Shown: positions 1 to 12,500 of the stretch, piece by piece
Layout: every line of letters starts with the position of its first letter
Numbering within the stretch: the stretch's first letter is position 1
Source: Lycocorax pyrrhopterus obiensis
Taxonomy: Eukaryota; Chordata; Aves; Passeriformes; Paradisaeidae
Assembly (NCBI GenBank): GCA_014706295.1
Contig: JACSVZ010000011.1
Location: 7,302,163-7,366,162 of the forward strand
Reading direction: 5' to 3'
DNA: 64,000 bases
Translations under genes and position numbers: made by a program
The notes under the pieces: generated by a model
What the model was told of the DNA's origin: nothing
The model's database searches: none
What the model saw: the letters and a program-made list of their open reading frames with translations, nothing else

Positions 1-535
1 CAGGATTGCACAGGGATTCCTGAAGGCTTCAGGGCAAGGAGATGCCTTCTGTAATTTGCTTATGCAGTTTTCAGAGATTGCTAAGTCAGCAAGTGAGGCA
101 TTGGTTTGTTTTGTAATGAATATGCTTTCATTTACATTTAGAGTACAGTTGATTTCACATAACAAATAAGGAAATTATTTATCATTTCATTTAATTTCAC
201 AGCTGACTACAGTCTGAGTGTGTGGAAAACTTTGCTTTTGATCACAGTATTTATCAGTTAAGGTTATCTAAATGAAAATTTATTTTTTCCCCCCATAGTT
301 TCTCTGTGAAAAATAAAAAGTAGATTATTTAAATATTCTGCTTGAGAGTGAGCCACAGCAGATGTAAAGGCACAGTTAAAGTGCCCATAGAATTAAGAAG
401 CGATAACCTAAATGTACTAAAATATTTTTGCATTCATGTTTGTCTTTCGTTGCTTAGAGATTATTCAACAGGATTATTCAGATACATGTCCTTAAATGAA
501 AATGATGACGTCTGATGAATTTTCCTTCTTTGCAG
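1..535 (+). other. PHKB: PHKB intron, 5' part outside window
   Basis: AT-rich intron sequence ending in the polypyrimidine tract and acceptor TTTTCCTTCTTTGCAG before the first exon seen. The expected preceding exon (human peptide ending in YKPAEIK) is not present, so it lies upstream of the window. Confidence 0.85.
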
Positions 536-593
536 CTTTTTGATGGCATTGAGTGTGAATTCCCTCTGTTTTTTATTTTTATGATAATTGATG
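536..593 (+). CDS. PHKB: PHKB exon 1 of 22 seen
   Basis: Encodes [19 protein letters not shown] plus the first base of the next Gly codon, matching human [19 protein letters not shown]. It enters in phase 0, carries one base over and is followed by donor GTAAGTA. It belongs to the glucoamylase-like N-terminal half of the subunit. Confidence 0.95.
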
Positions 594-3500
594 GTAAGTA
601 TAGCTTTACATTCCTGTTTCTTAAAGGCATTAGAGAGATGAGCTTTTAGAGGAAAGATACAAAATTCTTTTCCTGTCCTGCCAAAATAAACCATAATGCA
701 GTGACACTAAAAATCTCATTGAGAGTTCTGCCTCCTGGGTTAAAAACCCCCAAGCATCCCTGTATTTCAGCATTTCTAATGTGAACCGTTTTTAGAATGT
801 AACTCAATAAGGGTTTGTTAAAAGCTTCAATCTGTGGCATTGTCCTGCATTGCCTTTTAAGCCTAAAAACTTTCAGATGTATCAGAACTTCACAGCAGCA
901 CGGGAGAGAACAGGGCGAGAACACACTGACGCACTCAGTGTGCACCAGGGCTCTTCAGGTTCAGCATTGTGTGGCAATTGAATCAGAATTCAGAAGAGAA
1001 GAAAGGGACCCAGGACAGGTCTAGTTTCCTCCTGGCCACGATTTTTCATGTAGTCAGTCTGATTGAATAATAAAAAAATCAAAACAAGAGCAACAAAAAC
1101 AACATTACCTAGCCCTTGACTTGAGGACAGGAGACACACCAAAGAAGTTCAAGGGATGATTTCAGGATAGAAAACTTGCATAGAACAGAAGTCTGAATAA
1201 GAAAATGAGTAGGGTTACAACAGTCAAAAAGATTTTTAAATGGAGTAAAATCTGTCGAACTTTTCTTTCTCCTGTAGCATGTTGAATAGTTTTCAGATAA
1301 AGACAGCGAGGGGCACAGAAATCTGCCATCAGCCTCGACTCCTCTGCGGCCACCCACAGATTAAAATATTGTGTTTGAAGATATAATAAGATCTCACAAT
1401 TGATATTTCTAAAGAAATGTTTGACATTTTTCAAACAGTGAGGCCCAAAACTGAGGAGAAAGGCACTGACATTTAATGCTGCCCACTTGCAGTTTTGAGA
1501 ACAAAAATACAGTCATCTTCAACTGAAGTTAGCAAAAGAATAAAAAAAGCATTTTACTCTTCTTGCATACAAAAACCCCTAAAAAATACATACTTTGCAC
1601 ATACTGTCCTTGTCCTTTTTGCTTGGACCACGCTTTTAGGAAGTAGAACAATTCTGTTAGTAGATTTTGTGCAAATGTCTCCAAATCCACAGGCTTCCTT
1701 AATGCAAAATTTGAAGTGTATACACAGCAATGGCAAAAAGGCAGTGACATGGGAGGAGAAGATACTGCTCTTATCTCATGACTACCCTCCAGTGTTTTGA
1801 AATAGTCCAGTGTGTCACTTAGAACAGACCCTTTTTCGTGTGCAGACTTTGATTGCATTTGTGTCTCTTGGCAACTATATATATTCCTGTATATACTCAG
1901 GAATATTTGAAAATGTAGTGAACAATACTTGTCAAGCTTTGGGTTTGATGGAGCATTGAAGAGCCATAGAAGGAAAAAAAATTTTGGTGGTTGAAAAAGG
2001 GATTATTAGTATAAGATTTATAATGTAAAGTTTTCATCTAGCTCGTTCCCCTTTAAATGTTCAAAAATATTCTACTTTAAACCATCGCCTTGCTTGTCAA
2101 ATAGATGTGTTTTCTTTGAACAGAAATGGGTTTTGTATTGTTAATATATAGTTTCATTTAAGAACTTTCAATAAACTGAACATTGATCATGCTGGTATTC
2201 AGCAGATTCATCTTGGGAAGTTCTGCTAAAACAACTTTTAAGGGACTGGTAGTCCCAAGCATACCAGTGTCTCCCCAAAAGCAGCATCAGGGAGTTGACT
2301 GTTGGGACCTACAGATCAGTCTTTTACTTTTCATGAGCTATTTAGTGTGTAGGCACTAAATATTTAGTTTGGAAAAGTAAACACTGGAATTTTTTTTTTC
2401 TTCTTTTATGAACTTTGAGGTCATGGAAAAATTATTTCTTCCATTAAATCAATTATTGTTTGGTTATTTTTAGGCGTTTTTAGAGGAAATCCTGCACAAG
2501 TAAAGGAATATCAGGATCTGCTGGACCCTTTGCTTCAGCATACACTTGAAGGTATTATCTGGAAATTGTTCTTCTGAAACACTTGTAGCTTTTTATTGAT
2601 CTGAAGTTATAAAAATACTGACCTTCTATTAATGTATATTGTGGTCAGAGCAAAGGAGAAGTAAGAATATCAACATGTTTCCCAATGGCAAAATACTAAT
2701 TCTAAAATAACCTTTTTTATGTAAATACATGGCATCATAAAGTGTGATAATAAAAATAACATTATCTGGAAAAATGCTGCTGATACTAATGTAAGATTTA
2801 TACTGTGCCCACTCATTCCTCCCCTCCTTCACCTCTGCTTCATTGTTTACAAAGTTCACTTCGACTTTTCAGGCAAATATTAACTGCCAGCAGTCACAGT
2901 GTTTCACTGTCCCACTTGGACACAGTTGAGAATTACTCTCACCATTCATTGTCACTTGATTTTGAAGGCTTTAAAAATAATTTGGTATATGCATATGAAA
3001 TTGCTTGTAGCTTAGAGCTGGGAAAGTAGCAATATAATCATTTAAATATAAGTGTTCTCTTATTTAAATTGTGCACTTCAGAATTTTTGTGGCACTGCAG
3101 ATAAGGCGAGTGGTGGCCTTGTCAGGCACATCCATCCAAAATTCAGATTAAAAAAAAGAAAAAGACCATAAGTTTGAGTGGGAGGAAAAGAAATGGCCCG
3201 AGAACAGAACAATCCAATTTTAAAACTCAGCGTTTTAGTCACCTGTTCTTACATCTGTGGTACAGTTACACAAGTACATGCAGAATATGACTTGTTCGTT
3301 AAACTTTTTGAAGTTAATTTCTGTAAGACAATCAAACATTCCCTTACCCAATTTGCATTATGTAGCAAATTTTTCTTGCTGGTTGTTGCTTTTTTCTGAT
3401 TATTAATGAGTATGTGAAGTTCTGTGGACACTAAATTAATCTTGTGGTTCCTTTTGTTGAATGTCATCACAAATGCCACATCTTAAAATTTCTGGGTGTG

Positions 3501-6500
3501 TTTTGGTGCCTCACTCATTTGAACATTGTATCTCTAATAACTCTCGCTTTTCCATTTATTCTCTGCTTCTTCCCAGTATTTTTTTTTTCTAAGCAAAGAG
3601 TAAAACACTACAACTTTATTCTGTTTATCACCTGTTCTTTATCCAAATTAATTCAAGAGTAGAGCAATATTAAGGTGGAATTTAATTACACAGGAAGCAT
3701 ATTAATTTGCTTTTCGATTTCATATAATTAGGTTAATCATTTGTAATCATATCTCTAAATTTCTGATGCCTGTCCATGTAAAAAGTTTTGAAATAACGTT
3801 TATTGATCTCCAATGATCAGCAGTACCTGTGGCATAATTCTAGATACAAGATATGTATCTTCTAGTAAGAAGTTATGCCATTTTGTTTCATGGTGTTTCA
3901 AAATTCAAGTGCTGGTTTTAAACATTTAATGAATAAAAATGTGCAAAACCAAGTTGACTTTTTTTGAGCAAGAGTTTTAGTTGGAAAGAGTTGTCTGATA
4001 TTGAGCCTGTGTTAACTGGGGGGCACAACACCCCGAGTGTTTCACTGGGACCCAGCTTTCATTGCTTTTAGTTAAGCCTTCTTAACTGAACTGCATTTTC
4101 CTTCAGGTGACTTTTTTTAGTTTTAGTTTGCACAGAAGGTGCTGCACAGATAACATACCTGTTCTGGGGAGAAATTCTGAGGAAATGTCTGGTGAAATAC
4201 AAAGTAGTTTAGTAGTGCCCTGGGATTCCTCACTGCAGAGATAACAATGAATGACAATCTCTGTTCAATCAAACTGTTACTGGGGTGCAATTTTTCCTGG
4301 TTTGGATCCACTTCAGCTTTATTAGGGGATGCCAATCAAATAATGAGGGAAGTGATATTTACTTACTGGCTGTGCTTGCTGTCCAACTCCCCAGGGTGCC
4401 CTGTTGTCCCCAAGTATTACTACGTGCCCGCTGACTTTGTGGAGCTGGAGAAGAGGAGCCCCGGCAGCCAGAGGCGGTTCCCCAGTAACAACGGGCGCGA
4501 CGGGAAGCTGTTCCTGTGGGGCCAGGCCGTGTACATCATTGCCAAGCTGCTGGGTGAGAGCTGGGCACCTGCAGCAGCTGTGCACTCTGTCCCACCGTGT
4601 TCCTCTTGAATCTGAACAACATTCTGGCTTGAGTTTCGAATGGACCTTGAGTGGCTCATGTGTCCTCTGCTCTGGTACCTCTGTGACAGACAAAAATTGC
4701 TTTGCAGTCTTTTTTTTTTTATGCTGCCTACTATAAAGCTTAGTGGAATATTTCATAGAGTACTGAAAATGTAAATGAGATGATAGATTTATTTTTTTTT
4801 TCCTGGCTTTCCCTCTTATTTCTTTTTCATCATGACAGAATATATTAATGTGGTGCTTTCTGGGTTAACTGTATCAGCTGCACCTGTACAGTGATGTTTG
4901 TAAGTGATTTATAGCATTGAATTAAAATTATTGACTGCTTTAAGCAAGACAAGTCAAAACTTTGAATAGTTGCAGTCTCAGAGAAAGTTAAGGATTTATT
5001 CATCTGTGTTATTTTTACCCTTTTAAAAAGAAGAAACTGTATGAGCAATTGAAAGTGTGTATCAAAGTCTGACCATTGAAGGTTGTTATGCTGCATTTCA
5101 GTCACAAACAAACTCTCAGTCTCACTTGAAATGATTTTATTATAGGCTAATGCATAAAGAGTGGTTAATCCAGAAAAATCTTCACAGTTGGGTTTTTTCT
5201 TTAGGATTTCTTTTAGGAGAAAGATGTATTACTTTATTTTAACATGATCAGCAGGTAATCAGTAGATGGAGTTCTGGAAACTATTTTTCTGTTAACACAG
5301 AAGGGAAACAGGCTGTTGGTAATAAAAATGAGAAAAATTGAAGGGGAGTTTAAAAATTCAGCAGTTGGCAAGAACAGCGGATGTATCTTTAGGTATGGAG
5401 GGACAGGGTCTGTCTGGTGCTCCACCTGCTTGGTTTTGCTTGCAAAAATTGCAAAATTCCTTGCAAAATTCCTCTTTTAGCCAATGCTTCAATCTCACTG
5501 TTAATTAAAAAAACTAATTTATCTTCTAAGAGCGTTAGCCAAGTAATCCTCCTGTGTGTGTGTGTAGGTATACTGTAGTAGTTCTGCTAGTGTTGATCTT
5601 ATGAATATTTGTGTATTTCTGTACCTGCAGAATGCTGGATAAATAAATTCTGTTTATAGTTTGCTAACTGTTATTTGTGTAACATAACATTCTTGTGTTT
5701 CAGCTCTTTGCTGAACATTCTTACATGCTGCTTTTTTTAAATAGTTGTGCTAAATCTTTTTTTGAAATGTTGTCTTTAGTAACTGTTTCCTTTATTGTTT
5801 CAAAGCTTTTTTTCCTCTATATTTACTGCTTTTCATTCGCCCTCTCTTTTTTTTCCCCCAAATATTCAAAATTTCAAAGTAATTTTTCCCGCTTCTCTCG
5901 TAATCCTTGCAAACAAGGTTTGGAGATCTTACAGCAATGTGTTCACCACTGGTTATATCAGGAACTCCATTTACTCATAGTAATTTAGAATTGGTGCATT
6001 CAATTTTGCTCCTTACTGGTGAAAACCTACCTGAATAACAATCTTGTCCTTGATGAAAGTGTTTGTGTGTGTTACTTCGCTTATTGGTGGTTGCTAATTA
6101 AGTAGAAGCCTGGCTCCAAATACTTAGATAGCAGGGAAGGTATTGGTTTCCCATTTCATTATCCATTCAGAAATCATTGTGTTGCCTCCAGGGTATCAAT
6201 TAATTTGTGTTTGTTCAGCCTCCTCACTCCTGCTGTGTAGGCAGCACATGGTATCACCTTTGTAGCTCCTGCTGCTGTCTCTGGGCCTGGGCTCTGCCTC
6301 TTGAGGTCCAAATATTTCTAAATACAGCAACATGAACCTGAGTCAATTCTTACCCTCCCAAAGAGGGGCAAACAGAAATAGGGAAGTCAAAATTTTGATC
6401 CTTCTTACACATGCTCTGAGTAGCAGAGGCAGTGAAAGTGCCTGTGTGTCACTGTTGGAGGGCACCACATGTTTATGCAACTGAAAAACTTGTTTTTGAA

Positions 6501-9500
6501 GGAAAAAAGCATGTTTTGCAGATGGTGATGCTGTTTTTCACGGAATTTCCTTCTTGCTTTGGATGAGGAGGTTTGTAAAACCTTTATGTTAAGGTCCCCA
6601 TTTTGGAGCAAGGGAAAGGAATCTCAGGTATTCAGCTGAACTGAAAATTCACTCAGTCTTTTGTTTAGTAGCTCTCTTTCCTTTGTTTTTCCTTAGAATT
6701 TTTGTATCTTGTTCTGTGGATTCAGTGCTGCCTGGAACTAAGAGTTTTAGTAATATTTTTATAGACCAAATGGATTAAATGTTGTCAGCATCTGCTGATG
6801 CAGATAGGGAGCTAACAAAGGAATCTGAATTTGCAGTCCAATACACTTGTATTTGTGATAATAGTGATGAATATTCACTAGGAGTTAGCTTAAGTTTTAT
6901 ATTAGTCTATTGATACAGTTCTTTTAAATATGAAATTATTCTGACCATATATTTTAATTACTGAGCAATGTAAATCAGTGTTAAAACCAGTGGGAATAGA
7001 ACACATATCCTGGAAACCTCTCTTGTTTTTAAGAACTGTGAGGCAGAACGCATTGATCTTGAAATCATTTGGTTAATTTATTTTATTGCATCAGCAGTAC
7101 TTCACATGATTCAAGTAGCTTCCATTCCTTTAGCTAGCATAAGATTCTGTGTGGACTAGGGCTCAGCTGAGTGGTTTGCTCAGATGTGGTTTGGTAACTC
7201 ATGTGTCAGTATATTAATCTATAGTCCATAGCGATCTTTTATCATCTAGCTTTGCTTGGGTTTGTGTTCGTGGATCATGGCCCTGCAGGAGCAGTGCAGA
7301 GCCAGGAACAGGGTCCTTTCCTGGCTGCAGTCCAGCTGCATGGTCCCAGCAGGAGGCTGAGGACAGGACAGCATCCAGGGAGGGCAGAGCTTCTGGCAGC
7401 AGAAGCTCTGGCAGGGCTTCCCCCGCGCTGCCCAGCCAGGGCCCCTCCCTGCTGCCCGTGGGTTTGCTCCCCACTGCCCCATTACTCTGTGCTGCCCTAG
7501 CCCTGGCAAGCTTCAGGCAGGGCACATTTTGAGCTTTAAGCTGCTGCCTTCATTTACTCTGTGGTGTAGTGTTCAGAAACATTCTGATCGAGGCAGAGCT
7601 GGTTTTCTTGTGTAGCTGAGTGGAGCTGTGAGTCACTCCTGGTTTAGATTAATACCTTACTCCCTTGTGTTGGGGCTTTTAAGAATAGGTACAAAATTGT
7701 TGAATATGAGACAGAAGAAATGAAAATGTGTTTTGACTTCCTCTGTAGCAGAAATTAGATGAAGTTTGGACAGTTTCCTGTCAAAATACAATTTTGGCAC
7801 GGGAATGCTTATTTTAAGGGTATAATAGCTCATACTAGATTATGAACCTGTGTTCAAGGAATTTATTGAAACTTTTTAATAGTATATTTTTATTGGAGGG
7901 CTTAATTTTTTTTTTTTAAGGAGAAGGTTAAAATACTGGGATTTTAGGTTTGGTGGGGTTTCTCCACCCTCCACGTAAAAAACACCACATAGACATTGCT
8001 AGTTTTCAAATACTTTTAATTAGGCTTTTTTCACAATTTCTTCATGAGATAACATACTGAGAGGTACCTTTATCTCTTGTCCTTTCCAGGATTCAGGTAA
8101 TGTGATTACCTTGAGATAGGGGCTGTCTGCTTTTTTTCAAAGCTAAGCAATTTTTGATGGTCATTGAGTTTATAGTTAAAGCTCTAGAATAATTCCATGG
8201 GTGTGGATTAAGGGCTTTTTATGTGATTTGTGTTGTGGAGTCTGTTGTCTGCATCTAATCTATTAACATACCTTTGTGAGCAAATAGAGGCTTGGTTTTA
8301 TGTACTACAGTATTGTAATTAGCTGTAGCAAGAACAATGCTTGAGACACTCATTTTAAAATTAATTTTTTAAATTTTCTGAATTTTTCAGAATGTGCTTT
8401 TATAAGTCATTGATCTAAAACAAAGCAGAACCAACTACAACACACAAGTTGATGTGACTTTTTCACAAAAGCTGCAGAAAGTACTCAAGTCATTCTGTAT
8501 TTTTATTCTCATTTGCTTTCAGCTGATAAATTAGTGAGTCCTAAAGATCTCGACCCCATTGGCCGGTACGTGCCCCCCCAGGACCAGCGGAACATCAGCA
8601 TGAGGTTTTCAAATCAGGTAAGCATTAGCTTAGAGTTACAATATTTTTACAGGAAAATTGTCAGCTAAGTGCTATATATGGTCCTCTAATATTGCAGTTA
8701 AAGTTCAAGGAAAGTATTCAATGTGTGTACATTTTCTGAATTGCTGGAAGAGTGCTTTTAAAAGGAAGATTATAACAGCTGCAGTTTTGGGGAAGTGATG
8801 CACATTTGCCTTCAAATTAAGTGATGCAGTCAAAATGACAGATAAAATGTAAGTTTAAATAGCTGCTAATAAATAGGTATGTGTCTTTGAGTTATGTCAG
8901 GAAGGCAAGAATGTCCCTGCTTTTCTTACTCCTTCAAAGTAATTTCAACTGCAACATATTAATATTTGTTGTATTTAGAGCTCCTAAGAGCTACAAGGAT
9001 GAGGTTCTTTGTGCAGATGTGGCATTTAGGGACAGGGTTCAGTGGTGGGTTTGGGAGTGCTGGGTCAGTGGTTGGACTGGATGATTGTGAAGGTCCTTTC
9101 CAACCTGAATGATTCTGTGATTCCATGTGCTCCTGTATTTGGATTAAATGCACGGCAGGAATGAGTGACCAGGGATGGGGACTTCTTGAAACACAGTAAT
9201 TCAAATCTGTAGTGGATGGGCTAGCAAGATATGAACATGTCTGTATGTAGGGGACTTCTATTATTAAAGAGGTAAGAACTGTATGTATGGAAATGTGTAC
9301 TAAAAGATGTGTTTCAGCCTTTTTATTTCTTGGTATGAGGAATGTATATTTAAGGAGTTCCTTGTTCAGCATGGTGAATTTGTTATTGAAGCATAAAAGA
9401 TGAAGTATTTCTCTTAAGATTCTCTCCAAGTTCAGAACTGAAGAATGTTTTTCTTTTTCTATCCAAATGCTGCTTATCCCCTCAGTTTGCTACTATTTCC

Positions 9501-12500
9501 TGTTACCAGGGTAATCCATGTGCCTGGCTGTTGGTTCATTCATAATGAGACTTTCATTGTTCACAGTGCAGCACTTCTGCCATGTTCCTGTGAGATAATG
9601 AAAGCTCAGTGATGTCATTTGTTCCTGGTTTCTTTCTTTGTTCTTACATCATGGGATTATGAATGTGACAGAACCTGGGAGCTGCTGGCCCTTTTAGGGG
9701 TGCCCTCAGGAGGAGCCTGTACTGAGTCAGGGTTGCTGCAGCCCATCCAGTTCCTCTTTCTTTGATTCTTCAAACCAGTCACTTTTAATATGTCACAGCT
9801 GAGCACTTGGATGAAGATGAGGCTTTGTTCTAAAGGCTCTCTATGACTCATCAGGAAATGTCTTAGTAGAAAAGTATTTTTACTGCTATTTGGGGTACCC
9901 AGTATGTGATAGGCAATTTCCACATCTCCAGAGAGAAATAGCCTCTGCCCTGAGAGCTTCCCAGAGGTGATAATAAATAATACAATGATAATTTATTTTC
10001 TCTTAACTTACTCATTGAGGGCCACTTACTGAGTCACTACAGAACTCAGTAAAATGCAGCTACCCAGTAAAATTCAGCAATGTAGTAGGGACTTTAAAAG
10101 TCAACAGTGTTGAATGCATTGAAAATAAACAGCTGCATTTTGATATTTTACTTCATCTGCAGACAGTGCATGAAGGAGGAAGGAAATTCTGGCCGTGCCT
10201 AGGTCTGCTTATAGCTCTGTTCTTCCCAGTGGTGATACTCCTTTGCCATAGATGACTGTGCATGTGTTTCTTCGATATGGAAGTGGCAAAACCATCCAAG
10301 ATGTGGTTCCCAGTGTGGCTTAGAAGGAAGGGATGCCCTTCTGAGTTAGTGAGAAATGGAGACTCTGGTGTCAGGCCTTTGGCATTGCAGGCTCTGAGCA
10401 GCAGTGTGGAAATGGTGACCAGAGGGGTTCATGTCCCGGTAAGGCCGGCCAGGTGGTTGTGGAATTTCTTTGGGATTGTTTGTACTGAAACAGCTGCTGC
10501 AGTATTTTGGGTGGTTTTACTGCTACAGCAGTATCAGGGCAAACTGTTCCTTCATGCAGATGTCAAATGGGTCATCATTAAGAGAAGGTTAAAGATGCAA
10601 AGATGTCCTCAGCTGAGCTGTATCAGCAAAGGTCTTCAGGTTCCAGCCAAGAGTCTTGAGTTTGGCTTTTTTAAATCCACATTTTAGATTTGTTTAAACA
10701 GTTTGTCTGAATATTTGATTATGCCATTTTATCTAATTGAGCTAATTTGTGCAAAATCAGTATCTAGAATTTGCCTTAAAGTGCAGGGAAAATGACTAAA
10801 AATACCGTACAAAATGAGAACACAGCACATCTTAATGATGTCTTTAGAAATCAAAAGCAGTTTCTTCTCTTTAGTGATGTCTTCTCTTTTCCATACAGCT
10901 AAAGAATTATCAATTAAATTGAACAGAAAAGTATTTCCACTTGTATTAAATGTTATTCCTGTAAGCAATAAACAAGGATATGCAAAAATTTCAGATGCCT
11001 GTGTATATAAATTTTGTTGTGACGCAGTGTTTTGGAAGGAGATGTACCAAAAAGGCGGCTTTAAAAATTTTTATTTGAAGCTCTGTGCTGAGTAAATATT
11101 TCTTCAAGAAATGTGTTTTCCATGTAGGCATATTTTCATATTGTGGTTGCATTGACTATAAACTTTAAACACTTGCCACTGAAAAATGTGATTAATTTAA
11201 TATATTTGGCTTTGGTGCCACTATAAAAATATGTCTGTTACCCACATAATAGTGTAGATTTAAGGAAGCAGTGGAAAGTATTTAAAATATTCCAACCTTA
11301 CTTTTATAGCTTGGAAGCATCAATGAAGAATTAGGTAAAGGAAAGTAAGGTAATACAGACCTCCAAAGGCAAAAGTGCTGTGAAAACTGAATATATAACT
11401 GTGTATAATTACAGCTGTGAGTGCATCAGAAAATCAGATCAGAGGACAGTCTCATTGCTTGTGGAAAACTGAGGCATCAATTGAGCAGTACAGTAAAAAC
11501 CTAATGGCCACTAATACTAATTTTGTCTGTTTATAGTTTGAAGGAAATGTTTTTTCTCCTAATTCAATGCCAAAACCTGTTATTTTCCACTTTCAGGTGG
11601 CTGTGTCCATATGTCCTTTCTTGGGGCAGTGCCAGTGTGGTGCTGGAGCAGGGCTGCCTTTGCTAGGTTTAGTCTGTGTCCCGAAGCACAATGAGGTCTA
11701 ACAGCAGCCAGAGAGGTTCTTTCCCCTCTGCTTTGCAGTCCTGATGGTCAGGTTAGAGCCCGTTCAGGAGTTCAAAAAAAAAATGAAATCATCCATACTC
11801 TGTTTACTTTGAAAGGAGATAATGCAGGGAATTCTGATTCAGGGTGACTCTGTAGAATTGGATTCCTTAGAAGAGCTTAATTTGTTACTCCTCTTTACTG
11901 TCTCCAGATTCAGGAGAGATTATAACTCAGTCTGGGTTGTTGCATTGTGTTTTGGGAGGATGTAGTGTAGAGGAGGGCCTGGATGGTAACAATAACCTTT
12001 GAGAAATGAGATAGGGTGGGGTTTTTTTGGAATTGTTTTGTATTTTACTGGTGCATGTGACAGCTGATTTATTGCTGTCTTATGTTTAATTTCATCTTTA
12101 ACAAAAAATCATAATCTGACTAAATTGCCAGAGTAGGACTGTTCTATCTTCTGAGTTAACTTGAAATATGTGTTTAGGGTTAGAATTAATTAACTGAATT
12201 CTCTGCATGTAATGAGTGTATTCTTTTAATGTTTTGCTGTGTGGAGTTAGCAATCATTTGTAAGGCTTTCATTTCAGTTACTGGGAATTAAGATTAATGC
12301 CTATTGATGAAGAGAATTGGGAAGAGAATATTCAAAATAATAGACTGGTTTTTTTTATTTTCAGGGAAATAGATAACATGTAAAGAAGGAACTAAAATTA
12401 TTAGTTGTAGTTAGACTGAGATATTTTAAGATTTTTATGTTTAGGATTAGAGCATGTCTAATTTGGATGGAACCATATTGGATGATTTGTTTTGTCATGT

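Noticed and set aside
7252..7500. Overlapping open frames on both strands in the GC-rich intron patch
   Set aside because: No similarity to a known protein, no fitting splice sites, and frames on both strands are explained by base composition.
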